Positions 30,711-39,338 of a DNA stretch of 64,000 bases are shown in pieces. The notes under the pieces are model-generated. The model searched no databases and was not told the DNA's origin. It worked only from the letters and a program-made list of their open reading frames with translations. Source of the stretch: CAVSJA01 sp963728145 (GTDB lineage: Bacteria; Bacteroidota; Bacteroidia; Chitinophagales; Chitinophagaceae); assembly GCA_963728145.1 (NCBI GenBank), contig CAVSJA010000007.1, forward strand, positions 248,001-312,000. Direction: 5' to 3'. Both the position numbers and the translations under genes were made by a program. Numbering within the stretch: the stretch's first letter is position 1; each line of letters opens with the position of its first letter.

Positions 30711-31436
30711 ATGAATAAGTTTATTGCATTATTTATTGTTTCATTTTTTAGCATCTCGCTTTTTGCGCAAAAGGTTACTGTTAATGATGCCAATGCACAA
30801 GCCCGCCAGGTAGGAAGTTTTACTGGCATTAAGGTTTCCAATGCCTTCGACCTTTATCTTTCACAGGATGAAGATGAAGCAGTAGCAGTAAGTGCTGCAA
30901 AAGCGGAAGACAGGAGTAAGATTCGCACTGAAGTGAAGGACGGCGTTTTAAGGATCTGGTTTGATGACAAGACGAATTGGTGGAAGAACATGGGGAACAA
31001 AAAGTTGAAAGCCTATGTATCGTTCAAAACCCTGAATAGCTTGTCAGCATCAGGAGCTTGTGATGTAGTCGTTACCGGAGCGATCAATTCGCCGGATGCC
31101 AACTTCGTAATGGATTTCTCTGGGGCAAGTGATTTCAAAGGAGAGATTAACGCAAAAACAATGAAGGTTGATTTAAGTGGTGCATCAGATGTAAATATTA
31201 AAGGCAAGGTCGATCATCTCGAAGTTGAAGCAAGTGGTGCCAGTGATTTTGATGGATATGGATTTACTACAAATAATTGCAATGCGCATGCTTCAGGCGC
31301 ATCGGGTATCAAAGTCACTGTCAACAAAGAATTAAATGCAAAAGCAAGCGGCGCAAGCGGTATTTATTATTCAGGTGAAGGAATGATCCGTGATCACAAA
31401 TCAAGCGGCGCAAGCAGCATATCAAGAAAAGGCTAA
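30711..31436 (+). CDS. Head-GIN (DUF2807) secreted protein, SGASD-repeat paralog
   Basis: 241 residues. Signal peptide (FIALFIVSFFSISLFAQ). Same domain as the two genes before it (VGSFTGIKVSNAFDLYLSQD, KLKAYVSFKTLNSLSASGA), with ladder turns SGASD/SGASG. Starts 15 bases after the second paralog and ends at a strong terminator (31461), so the last two are probably one transcript. Function unknown. Confidence 0.85.
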   Translation: MNKFIALFIVSFFSISLFAQKVTVNDANAQARQVGSFTGIKVSNAFDLYLSQDEDEAVAVSAAKAEDRSKIRTEVKDGVLRIWFDDKTNWWKNMGNKKLKAYVSFKTLNSLSASGACDVVVTGAINSPDANFVMDFSGASDFKGEINAKTMKVDLSGASDVNIKGKVDHLEVEASGASDFDGYGFTTNNCNAHASGASGIKVTVNKELNAKASGASGIYYSGEGMIRDHKSSGASSISRKG

Positions 31437-31460
31437 TTGTTCATAATTATATAGGGTATA

Positions 31461-31491
31461 AGCGCGACGTATCTACGCCGCGCTTTTTTTT
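31461..31491 (+). terminator. Intrinsic terminator after the head-GIN genes
   Basis: AGCGCG/CGCGCT stem with a 12-base loop and a seven-T run, 25 bases after the third head-GIN stop. Confidence 0.85.
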
Positions 31492-31598
31492 AAAAAAAAT
31501 TCTTAACAGTTAACTCAACCAAAAGAATAGGTGGAAGTTTCATTGACAAATCATTACAAGGGCCAGCTTTAATTTTGATTGTTAAAAAAAATTTCTTT

Positions 31599-31630
31599 TT
31601 GGACTTTATAGCAAATAACTCTTATTTTTG
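31599..31630 (+). promoter_or_regulatory. Promoter of the initiator tRNA (TTG-N21-TATTTTTG)
   Basis: TTG at 31599-31601 and TATTTTTG at 31623-31630, spacing 21 bp; both elements are consensus. The predicted start is about 55 bases before the tRNA, leaving a short 5' leader to be cut by RNase P. Confidence 0.75.
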
Positions 31631-31688
31631 CCGCCCACATTACGAAAGAAACAATCAACAATGTCTTTTTCATGATGTATCTTTAAAT

Positions 31689-31760
<72 letters not shown>

Positions 31761-31768
31761 CAGTAAGG

Positions 31769-31790
31769 TCCCGCTTCGGCGGGATTTTTT
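31769..31790 (+). terminator. Intrinsic terminator of the tRNA gene
   Basis: TCCCGC-TTCG-GCGGGA stem with a stable TTCG tetraloop, followed by six T. Confidence 0.9.
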
Positions 31791-31795
31791 GTTTT

Positions 31796-31803
31796 TACTT
31801 TTG
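31796..31803 (+). promoter_or_regulatory. -7 box of era (TACTTTTG)
   Basis: Exact TAnnTTTG match just after the T-run of the tRNA terminator, ten bases before the era ATG; the era leader would be about seven bases. No TTG at the usual distance. Confidence 0.5.
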
Positions 31804-31813
31804 ATACTTCGAA

Positions 31814-32686
31814 ATGAAATCTGGTTTCGTAAACATATTCGGACGCCCCAATGCGGGAAAGAGCACATTGCTGAATGCGCTGATGGGAGAAAAACTGGCA
31901 ATTGTTTCCTCGAAAGTGCAAACGACAAGGCATCGAATAAAAGGAATATTGACTGAAAAAGATTACCAGATCGTTTTTTCAGATACTCCAGGCATCATCG
32001 AACCGAAATATAAGTTGCATGAAAAAATGATGCAAGCAGTTAAAACCGCACTGGAAGACGCTGATCTCGCGATCTTACTTGTCGATATCAATGAAGATTT
32101 AGATGAGGTTGATGAAATATTTTCAAAATTGAATTTAAAGGTTCCCTGTATTGTTGTCGTAAACAAATTTGATAGAGAAAGCAAAAAGAGAAAGGAAGAA
32201 GCCATCGATTTTTTTACCGGTAAGCCCTATGCGAAAGAGGTAATGGGAATATCCGCGTTGAAAAATGAAGGTGTTGACAAACTTCTCGAAGCAATCCTGA
32301 AATATCTCCCCGAAGGCGAACCCTTCTTTGAAGGAGAAGAAATCTCTGATCTATCCACCCGTTTCTTTGTTTCAGAGCTCATTCGTGAAAAGATCTATCA
32401 ATTGTACCAGGATGAGATACCCTATCATACAACCGTTCTCGTTCGTGAATACGCTGAAAAATCTACATTAATAAAGATTGGCGCCGATATCATTGTTCAA
32501 CGCGAAACACAAAAGGGAATTCTTTTAGGAGAAGGCGGAAAAATGATCAAACAATTAGGTACTTCCGCCCGAAAGGATATTGAAGAATTCATTGGTCAAA
32601 AAGTGTTTCTGGAATTATTTGTGAAAGTGAAACCCAAATGGCGGGATAGTGAGATTTATCTAAAGGAATATGGGTATGGGTCTTAG
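31814..32686 (+). CDS. era: GTPase Era
   Basis: 290 residues. A Ras-like G domain with G1 GRPNAGKST (residues 10-18), G2 TTRHRIKGI, G3 DTPGI, G4 NKFD and G5 SALK, then a C-terminal KH domain (LGEGGKMIKQLGTSARKDIEEFIG). Era binds 16S rRNA and helps mature the 30S subunit. Full length and intact. It lies between the initiator tRNA and der, so this is a translation/ribosome cluster. Confidence 0.97.
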   Translation: MKSGFVNIFGRPNAGKSTLLNALMGEKLAIVSSKVQTTRHRIKGILTEKDYQIVFSDTPGIIEPKYKLHEKMMQAVKTALEDADLAILLVDINEDLDEVDEIFSKLNLKVPCIVVVNKFDRESKKRKEEAIDFFTGKPYAKEVMGISALKNEGVDKLLEAILKYLPEGEPFFEGEEISDLSTRFFVSELIREKIYQLYQDEIPYHTTVLVREYAEKSTLIKIGADIIVQRETQKGILLGEGGKMIKQLGTSARKDIEEFIGQKVFLELFVKVKPKWRDSEIYLKEYGYGS

Positions 32687-32804
32687 CTGTCACTTGTTTT
32701 TCTAAATCACAAAATATAAAATGTAAGAGTTACGAAGACTCGCTGAAGATCGTTTCTTATTACAATGCCTTCTAGCGAAAGCGATTAGCTGGTTAACGAT
32801 TCTT

Positions 32805-32837
32805 TTGCCTTCCCTTGGCGTCAATGCCTTACCTTCG
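32805..32837 (+). promoter_or_regulatory. Promoter upstream of der (TTG-N22-TACCTTCG)
   Basis: TTG at 32805-32807 and TACCTTCG at 32830-32837, spacing 22 bp; -7 box one base off consensus. The predicted start is just before a tRNA-like 5' fragment, which would then form the der leader. Confidence 0.55.
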
Positions 32838-32843
32838 CACCCC

Positions 32844-32863
32844 GTCTGAATAGCTCAGCCGGA
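32844..32863 (+). other. tRNA 5'-end-like fragment in the der leader
   Basis: GTCTGAA-TA-GCTC-AGCCGGA has the exact spacing of a tRNA start: seven acceptor bases, TA, four D-stem bases, D loop with GG. The 3' side (GAGC, anticodon arm, T arm) is absent; the sequence passes into AT-rich DNA and the der start codon 16 bases later. Most likely a relic of a tRNA gene; it could be chance. Confidence 0.4.
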
Positions 32864-32879
32864 CTAAATTTTCAAAATT

Positions 32880-34193
32880 TTGGGGTTCACCGTAGCAATA
32901 GTGGGTAGGCCTAATGTGGGCAAAAGCACTTTCTTCAATCGTTTGTTGGAACAGCGCAAAGCGATCGTGGATGATACAAGTGGCGTTACGCGTGACCGCC
33001 AATATGGTATTGCGGAATGGAATGGCAAAACATTCAACGTAATTGATACGGGTGGTTTTGTACCAAGAAGTGAGGATATTTTTGAAAGAGAGATCCGCAA
33101 ACAGGTGATGATTGCCGTTGAAGAATCCAATGCAATTCTTTTTATTGTAGATACAGTAACAGGAATAACTGATCTTGATGAAGCAATGGCCGATGTATTG
33201 CGAAAGGCTTCAAAACCGGTATTCCTCGTAGTAAATAAGGTAGACAATCACGAACGTTTGCTTGAAGCCGCTGAGTTCTATGGCCTCGGCTTCGACAATA
33301 TTTTTTTCCTTTCATCTATAAGCGGAAGCGGTACAGGAGAACTGTTAGATGCGCTTACAGAGTTGATCTCCGAAGAGAAATCAGAAGAAACCGAAGCGGA
33401 GCAGCAATTACCACGCTTTGCGATAATTGGACAACCTAATGTTGGCAAATCTTCATTGCTCAATTCATTGTTGGGGCAGGAAAGAACTATTGTGAGTGAA
33501 ATCGCAGGTACAACAAGAGATACAATCCACACGCATTACAATCTTTTTCAAAAAGAATTTGTACTGATCGATACAGCAGGCATCCGGCGAAAGACCAAAG
33601 TGCATGAAGACCTTGAATTCTATTCGGTGATCCGCGCAATCAAGGCGATGGATGAAGCGGATGTATGTTTATTAATGCTCGATGCTGAAAAAGGGATTAC
33701 CGCACAGGACCTGAATATTTTTGGTCTTGCGGCAAAAAAAGGCAAGGGTATAGTGGTGTTGGTGAATAAATGGGACCTATTGGAAAAAGAAACCAATACA
33801 GCCCGGGATTATGAGAAAGAACTTCACAAAAGACTTGCTCCGTTTTCGGATGTGCCTGTCCTCTTTATTTCCGCAAAGGATAAGACCAGGATCCATAAGA
33901 CGATTGAAACCGCAATCCAGGTTTATGAGAACAAGAAAAGGAAGGTGGCAACTTCAAAACTGAATGAAGTAATGCTGAAGGCGATCGAAACCCATCATCC
34001 GCCAGTAGTAAGAGGAAACCCTATTAAGATTAAGTATGTAACGCAGCTACCTACTACAGTTCCCAGTTTTGCATTCTTCTGCAATCATCCCGATGACATC
34101 AAGGCGCCTTACCGTCAATACCTTGAAAATCAACTTAGGCAACAATTCGATTTTACCGGGGTACCTGTCCGGCTTTTCTTCCGTAAAAAGTAG
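32880..34193 (+). CDS. der: Double-GTPase Der (EngA)
   Basis: 437 residues. Two tandem G domains, GRPNVGKST at about residue 9 and GQPNVGKSS at about residue 183, each with DTGG/DTAG and NKVD/NKWD motifs, then a C-terminal KH-like domain (NPIKIKYVTQLPTTVPSFAFFCNHPDDI). Needed for 50S subunit assembly. The start is TTG at 32880; no in-frame ATG precedes the first strand. Intact. Confidence 0.97.
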   Translation: MGFTVAIVGRPNVGKSTFFNRLLEQRKAIVDDTSGVTRDRQYGIAEWNGKTFNVIDTGGFVPRSEDIFEREIRKQVMIAVEESNAILFIVDTVTGITDLDEAMADVLRKASKPVFLVVNKVDNHERLLEAAEFYGLGFDNIFFLSSISGSGTGELLDALTELISEEKSEETEAEQQLPRFAIIGQPNVGKSSLLNSLLGQERTIVSEIAGTTRDTIHTHYNLFQKEFVLIDTAGIRRKTKVHEDLEFYSVIRAIKAMDEADVCLLMLDAEKGITAQDLNIFGLAAKKGKGIVVLVNKWDLLEKETNTARDYEKELHKRLAPFSDVPVLFISAKDKTRIHKTIETAIQVYENKKRKVATSKLNEVMLKAIETHHPPVVRGNPIKIKYVTQLPTTVPSFAFFCNHPDDIKAPYRQYLENQLRQQFDFTGVPVRLFFRKK

Positions 34194-34235
34194 GCCTTGC
34201 ACAATATAAAAGCAAGAAAATCAAGTGTCTGAAAT

Positions 34236-34265
34236 TTGGCGAATTCAAAAAAGAATCTACCTTTG
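34236..34265 (+). promoter_or_regulatory. Promoter of the small lipoprotein gene (TTG-N19-TACCTTTG)
   Basis: TTG at 34236-34238 and TACCTTTG at 34258-34265, spacing 19 bp; both are consensus. It is the best-matching promoter in the window; the leader is about 33 bases. Confidence 0.75.
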
Positions 34266-34301
34266 CGCGCATTATAAATCAACTTTTAAACGCAATTCCA
34301 C

Positions 34302-34475
34302 ATGAAAAAATTATTTCTCGTTTTAGCGGTAGCAGGAGTTCTTGCAGCCTGTAATAATGGTGGTGGTGAAGAGGTTAAACCTGATTCAACTGGTGCCCCC
34401 GCAACTGTAGACACTACTGTAAAGCCGGTTGATACTTTGGCTAAGCCAATTGACACAACCGCTGCTAAGAAGTAA
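34302..34475 (+). CDS. Small lipoprotein (57 aa), Thr/Asp/Pro-rich
   Basis: 57 residues, too short for many gene finders. MKKLFLVLAVAGVLAACNN is a clear lipoprotein signal with the lipobox LAAC (Cys17). The mature part is about 40 residues, low-complexity, with VDTTVKPVDT-like repeats and KK at the end; no fold is expected. It has its own consensus promoter and a strong terminator directly after, so it is probably an abundant small envelope lipoprotein of the kind often seen in Bacteroidota. Function unknown. Confidence 0.8.
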   Translation: MKKLFLVLAVAGVLAACNNGGGEEVKPDSTGAPATVDTTVKPVDTLAKPIDTTAAKK

Positions 34476-34513
34476 TTAGGTCGGACGTTACCGTAAGAAT
34501 AGGCAACTAACTT

Positions 34514-34543
34514 AAAAAGTCCTCCGTATTACGGGGGACTTTT
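34514..34543 (+). terminator. Terminator of the small lipoprotein gene
   Basis: AAAAGTCCTCCG/CGGGGGACTTTT stem with a short loop; the A/T ends give a T-run on both strands. Confidence 0.85.
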
Positions 34544-34692
34544 CATTTGGTTAATCCATGGCATTCAATTTTTTTTGCCGACCCTTGTGCGGGAAAGGTA
34601 AATGCTGTAATTTGGTAGCTCTGACCACAAGCTGAGATTCCTACTCGAAAACCTCTGTAGTCCATTTCCTGTGCATTCTTTCTCTAAAAATT

Positions 34693-35556
34693 TTGTTCAG
34701 TATGAAAAAATTCTACGTTTTCATCGTAGCATGCTTGTCCTCTGTCACATTACTTCATGCACAAAACAGGTTTTGGGTTGGTCCATCGGGCGGAGCCGGT
34801 GGTAACTGGAATGATCCTGCTAACTGGGCTGCAACTAGTGGAGGCGCAGGTGGCCAAACCGTTCCAAACGGGGCCGGATTTAATGTAACGTTTGATCAAA
34901 ACGCTTTGGTCAATGTAAATGTGGATGTGATCTCTCTCAATACGCTCACAGTTACAAATTCAGTGACAGCCAGGCTTTTTGTTGTGACTTCTGGTAGTGG
35001 TTTCCCTGATATAACTTTAATCAGCACCAGTTTAGTAACACCTGGCTTGCGGATTGACGCCGGAAGCAGACTTGTGGATAGCACAGCAACAAACGGGATT
35101 CATTTCACCACAACTTTCGCACCCGGTGCAAAGGGACTGGTTAATGGTACCTGGTATTTTGCGGGTGGTCCTGGTGTTGCAAATGGGTGCACGTTTCGTG
35201 ATTCCGGCGGAGTCGGTGGTTTAGGAAATCGAATCGATGTGAATGGTACAATTCAATTTAGAGATGGCACGTTCAGTCCTCAACGCGGTGAATTCGGGAC
35301 ACGAATATTTTTCTTCAATAGTGGTTCTGTTTTTTGGCTAGATAGAAATGGAGGCAATAGTCCCCGTGCAACATGGCATAGCCAATGCAACTATTTTAGT
35401 TACCGGATGCAACCGGCAGTCTTGCCTCAATCAAGTATCGGCACGTCTAATGATATTGGCAATCTGGTATTTCAATTGCCCGGCGGTTTCTCCAGCGATT
35501 GCAAGTTGGAGCTTAACCAACAATATTGTTATAAAAGGAAATCTTCAGTTCCTTAA
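34693..35556 (+). CDS. N-terminal part of a frameshifted T9SS-exported surface protein
   Basis: 287 residues. Signal peptide (MKKFYVFIVACLSSVTLLHAQ), then a Gly/Asn/Thr-rich beta-rich region (FWVGPSGGAGGNWNDPANWA) like that of the next two proteins. Homology to the rest of the protein is lost at about 35520, where the frame shifts. Pieces in other frames continue it: NNIVIKGNLQFLNTNNRISF (frame +2), then ANGGALPGDDYTTLLTG (back to +1), then the long frame at 35667. Three single-base shifts lie within about 120 bases. Probably a pseudogene; a local sequence error is possible. Confidence 0.75.
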   Translation: MFSMKKFYVFIVACLSSVTLLHAQNRFWVGPSGGAGGNWNDPANWAATSGGAGGQTVPNGAGFNVTFDQNALVNVNVDVISLNTLTVTNSVTARLFVVTSGSGFPDITLISTSLVTPGLRIDAGSRLVDSTATNGIHFTTTFAPGAKGLVNGTWYFAGGPGVANGCTFRDSGGVGGLGNRIDVNGTIQFRDGTFSPQRGEFGTRIFFFNSGSVFWLDRNGGNSPRATWHSQCNYFSYRMQPAVLPQSSIGTSNDIGNLVFQLPGGFSSDCKLELNQQYCYKRKSSVP

Positions 35557-35666
35557 TACGAACAATAGGATATCGTTTTATCCGCAAATGGCGGTGCGTT
35601 ACCCGGTGATGATTATACTACACTGTTAACGGGAATTTTGATATAAGTGGAACTTCAAGAGTTGCG

Positions 35667-37121
35667 TTGGGAAATGCATCCAACGTCAATAAAATCAGCT
35701 ACCTGCAGGTTGACGGTAGTTTGAATTTTGGTGGAACAAGTTTTGATTTTCAGATAAGCAATAATGTCCTCAATAACCCCACTACTTTAAGAGTAAGAGG
35801 TCACGTAAATCACACGGCCGGAACTATTGGAAGCTCAGGAAACGTGACAAGTACAACTACTGATCTTTATGTATTGGAATTAGATGGAGCCGGTAATCAG
35901 ATCATCACTTCAACAGGGGTAATCAACAACGCAAATAATGAAGTATCGCTGAGACTGAACAACACAGCAGGTGCGACACTCGCTGCTCCGCTAACTGTTG
36001 GAAAGATCAGCTTCAATAGTGGTAATAAAGGAAGACTAACTACTACTGCTGCGAATATTCTTACAATCGCCAACACAGGAACTCATGCATTGGTGATCAA
36101 TGCACCAGATAATAATGGATTTGTAAATGGACCCGTCCGTCGTGCGACAGCAGGTACATCTGCATATCTTGTTCCAACAGGAAAGGGAACGACCTATCAT
36201 GGAATGGAATTCATTCCAACTGCAGCAACGCCTTCTGTTTACCAATCAGAATATTTCAACACTGCATTTTCAGACCTATCGGTAGCGCCACCCTTGAATG
36301 GAGTATCGAATCTTGAATATTGGGCTCTCTCTGTATTCAGTGGAGTGGATGCTCGTTATCAATTGTCACTTATTGGCACAGCTGTACCGGGAGCAACTGC
36401 TACAGATGCGGTTGTAGTTGCACGTCATAATGGAGTCGATTGGGTGGATTATTCTGCAGGAGCTGGGGGGGGTGGACAAATCACTCCTGGAAACTCGACA
36501 ACGGGTTCAGCTCGCACCGGACCAACAAGTATTTCATCGTTTTTCACCTTTGGATTTGGTGTCGCCGGATCATTGCCAATTCACTTGCTCACATTTGATG
36601 CGCGTAAACTGGCAGGTGATAACGCTGAAGTAAGTTGGAAGATCAGCGCAAACAGCAATCCTGAGAAATTTGAAGTATTGCGTTCGCTCGATGGCCGCAA
36701 CTTTACAAGTGTTGGAACAGTGGTTGCCGGAATCAGCCAAACCGATTATAGTTTTGTTGACAATAGCTTACCGAAGTCTACAACCTACTATCGCCTGGGC
36801 ATGTTAGATAAGGATGGTCGAACAACTTATAGCAGGATCGTAGCAGTATTTAACGCAACTAAGGGAACATTGCTCACTTCCATGATCCCGACCGTTGTAA
36901 CCAGCACGGCAAAATTGTCGATCAGCTCTTCAGTAAAGGGAAATATGCAATTGTTTATCACTGATATGCAGGGAAGACTCTTGCAAAAGCAATCCATTGC
37001 TGTAGCGGTGGGTAGCCAGGATAATTGGCTCTACCTGCAAACTCTTCCCAAAGGAGCTTACCAGGTAACTGGATATATGAATGGTGAGAAAGTTGGTACT
37101 ATACGCTTCATCAGGCAATAA
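35667..37121 (+). CDS. C-terminal part of the frameshifted surface protein, with T9SS type A sorting domain
   Basis: 484 residues in frame, continuing the gene at 34693; the frame is open from about 35631 (GNFDISGTSRVALGNAS). It is a beta-rich body (residues 1-290), followed by a module with LPIHLLTFDARKLAGDNAEV and YYRLGMLDKDGRT near 300-380, and a T9SS sorting domain at the end (LSISSSVKGNMQLFITDMQG, PKGAYQVTGYM). Such proteins are transported by Sec and T9SS and fixed to the cell surface or released. A strong terminator follows at 37141. Role unknown; adhesion or matrix function is a guess from composition. Confidence 0.75.
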   Translation: MGNASNVNKISYLQVDGSLNFGGTSFDFQISNNVLNNPTTLRVRGHVNHTAGTIGSSGNVTSTTTDLYVLELDGAGNQIITSTGVINNANNEVSLRLNNTAGATLAAPLTVGKISFNSGNKGRLTTTAANILTIANTGTHALVINAPDNNGFVNGPVRRATAGTSAYLVPTGKGTTYHGMEFIPTAATPSVYQSEYFNTAFSDLSVAPPLNGVSNLEYWALSVFSGVDARYQLSLIGTAVPGATATDAVVVARHNGVDWVDYSAGAGGGGQITPGNSTTGSARTGPTSISSFFTFGFGVAGSLPIHLLTFDARKLAGDNAEVSWKISANSNPEKFEVLRSLDGRNFTSVGTVVAGISQTDYSFVDNSLPKSTTYYRLGMLDKDGRTTYSRIVAVFNATKGTLLTSMIPTVVTSTAKLSISSSVKGNMQLFITDMQGRLLQKQSIAVAVGSQDNWLYLQTLPKGAYQVTGYMNGEKVGTIRFIRQ

Positions 37122-37140
37122 AAAACGTTTTAAAATGGGA

Positions 37141-37174
37141 AAAACACCCTTCTTCGAAAGAGGAAGGGTGTTTT
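37141..37174 (+). terminator. Strong terminator after the first T9SS cargo gene
   Basis: A perfect 12-bp stem, AAAACACCCTTC/GAAGGGTGTTTT, loop of ten bases, T-rich 3' end. Confidence 0.9.
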
Positions 37175-37199
37175 ACTTTGTAGGAAAGTATAGCCAGCA

Positions 37200-39257
37200 A
37201 TGTGTAAGAGAATTGCCCTAGACAGCCTTGTCTGGAAGATAAAACTGTTCATTATCGTCGTTAACCTTCTAACAGGTTCGGTTGATGCGCAAGTAAAAAA
37301 ATGGGATGGGTCTGCAGGAGATGGGCAATGGAGTACAGCCTCCAATTGGACAGATGATATCTTACCCTCGCCTGCCGATAGTGTCGTATTCGATAATAGT
37401 TTTGTCGCAGGGAATTACAATGTTTCGCTTCCCTCCGGAAATGCAACAATTAATATAAGGTGGTTAGTCATCTCATCCGCGTCGGTTATTCAATTAAGAA
37501 TTCCCAATTCCAATACTGCAGTCCCTGCATTGAGTGCAACAGGAATAAAATTATTCAGTGGAGCGATATTTGTCAATTCATCCGGAGCGCCATCAGGAGT
37601 TGTGATCAACATTGCAGACTCATTATACATTTTAAATGGAGCGAGGTTTATTCAAAATTCACCTACCGGTCATGCGGCATTCGTGAGTAGATTGTCGAAA
37701 GCTACAGGTACAGAAAATGGAACTTTTGAATTTGATGTTCCCAATGCAAGTAGCTATACTGTTTCAATTAGTGGAAGAACCTACGGCAATCTGGAATTGA
37801 AATCGACTTCGGCGGGAGTACCAAAAACATATCTGTCGGGTGGGGGACAACCCTTAACGATCAATGGAAGTTTGTTCATTGGAACCGGAGTAACATATAG
37901 TCTTGATTTAACCGCCGATCTTTTCATCAATGAACAACTGACGAATCATGGAGTTTTTAATCTTGCGAATAACCCAAACAATAATACTGTTAAAATAAAA
38001 CGAGGCTTATATCAACAAGGAGTTCTCACCGAAACATCAACTGGTTTTCCAATCATTGAGTTAAATGGAACAACGAATCAGGATATACAGGTAAGCGGAA
38101 ATATCCTGAACAGTATCACAGTCCGCATCAATAATCCTGGAGGCGCTACCTTATTGAATTCATTGAATTTGCCCTATAGACTTGAATTGGTACAGGGAAG
38201 GTTAACGAGTTCCGCTGCAAATCTTCTTACGCTTCAAGCTGGTTGTTCAATTATAGCAGACAGTATGAATCAATCAGCTTTTGTAAATGGACCGCTGCGC
38301 AAGTTGGGGTTATCTACAACTGCCAATTTTTTATTTCCTGTAGGAAAAGGAATTACTCAAAGATGGTTGGGATTGAAAAATGCGACCGGTGATTTTACTA
38401 TTGAGTTTTTCAAAATAGATCCACATTCACTAAGCATAGCCTTAGGTGCAGGCATTCATCATATCTCAAGCATTGAATACTGGACCATAACATCATCTGC
38501 CTCTTCATCTTCAAAAATTGAATTATCCTTCAATAATGTAAATAGTGGAGGTGTTACTGACCTGAGCGGGTTAAGAGTTTCTTCTTTGATTGGCAGTGTT
38601 TGGACTGATGCCGGAAATGCGGGTACGACCGGCACAGCTGGGTCTAATGGATCTGTAATTGGAAATGACTATGGCTTTTCAGGTGGTCAGACAGTCTTTA
38701 CGTTGGCCAGCAGCCAGGCGGGCCAGAATCCATTGCCCTCGGGAGTATTTCTAAGTGTGGTCGGCCCCTTCCTTAATTGGGAATTGCCGGTCCCAAACGG
38801 ATATACAAGTTTAAGCGTCCAGGCTTCAGGATCGCCGGGAAATTTCAAGAATATAGCAGAAGTTCCGATTAGAGCGGGCCAGGTAAACTACAGTTTCCCC
38901 ATTTCTGACCAGAGATTTGATTTATATCGTTTGAAATTGGGGAAAATGGATGGATCTTTTGATCTCAGTAATGCCGTTGCTATAAATCGAAGGTCCTCAA
39001 AATTCGAATTAAACGGGGTCATTTATGACGCTGCGGCAGGCCGGCTCAAGCTTTCTATCCGCAGTCCAAAAAGTGGACAAGCCAGATTCCTTCTTACCGA
39101 TCAAAAGGGTAGGGTTTTGAAAATTTTCAATGAGTTTATTGAAGCTGGAAACTCCAGGTTAAGTCTTCCCGTAAATCAGTTACAGACTGGCATTTTTTAC
39201 ATTTTTGGATTATCTTCACCGCTTCGGACCAAGACACTAAGGTTCATCAATCCCTAA
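37200..39257 (+). CDS. T9SS-exported beta-rich surface protein
   Basis: 685 residues. Signal peptide (FIIVVNLLTGSVDAQ) after a basic start, then KKWDGSAGDGQWSTASNWTDD, the same NW motif near the start as in its neighbours, and a long region of beta strands with Asn/Ser/Gly. A C-terminal T9SS type A sorting domain follows (FELNGVIYDAAAGRLKLSIR, FLLTDQKGRVLK, LQTGIFYIFGLS). The middle contains NGPLRKLGLSTTANFLFPVGKG, which recurs in all three paralogs (as VNGPVRR and VDGPLRK). No catalytic motif is visible. Probably a surface structural or adhesive protein. Confidence 0.85.
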   Translation: MCKRIALDSLVWKIKLFIIVVNLLTGSVDAQVKKWDGSAGDGQWSTASNWTDDILPSPADSVVFDNSFVAGNYNVSLPSGNATINIRWLVISSASVIQLRIPNSNTAVPALSATGIKLFSGAIFVNSSGAPSGVVINIADSLYILNGARFIQNSPTGHAAFVSRLSKATGTENGTFEFDVPNASSYTVSISGRTYGNLELKSTSAGVPKTYLSGGGQPLTINGSLFIGTGVTYSLDLTADLFINEQLTNHGVFNLANNPNNNTVKIKRGLYQQGVLTETSTGFPIIELNGTTNQDIQVSGNILNSITVRINNPGGATLLNSLNLPYRLELVQGRLTSSAANLLTLQAGCSIIADSMNQSAFVNGPLRKLGLSTTANFLFPVGKGITQRWLGLKNATGDFTIEFFKIDPHSLSIALGAGIHHISSIEYWTITSSASSSSKIELSFNNVNSGGVTDLSGLRVSSLIGSVWTDAGNAGTTGTAGSNGSVIGNDYGFSGGQTVFTLASSQAGQNPLPSGVFLSVVGPFLNWELPVPNGYTSLSVQASGSPGNFKNIAEVPIRAGQVNYSFPISDQRFDLYRLKLGKMDGSFDLSNAVAINRRSSKFELNGVIYDAAAGRLKLSIRSPKSGQARFLLTDQKGRVLKIFNEFIEAGNSRLSLPVNQLQTGIFYIFGLSSPLRTKTLRFINP

Positions 39258-39338
39258 AACTTCCAATACCTCTTGCCAAGACTATCAATGTCCTCCAGGC
39301 TTAAAGTTTAAACTGCCTAAGTCGTAAAACAGGAATGA

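Noticed and set aside
31599..31688. Second tRNA or leader RNA before tRNA-fMet
   Set aside because: No second cloverleaf can be folded; the 55-base stretch looks like an ordinary 5' leader.
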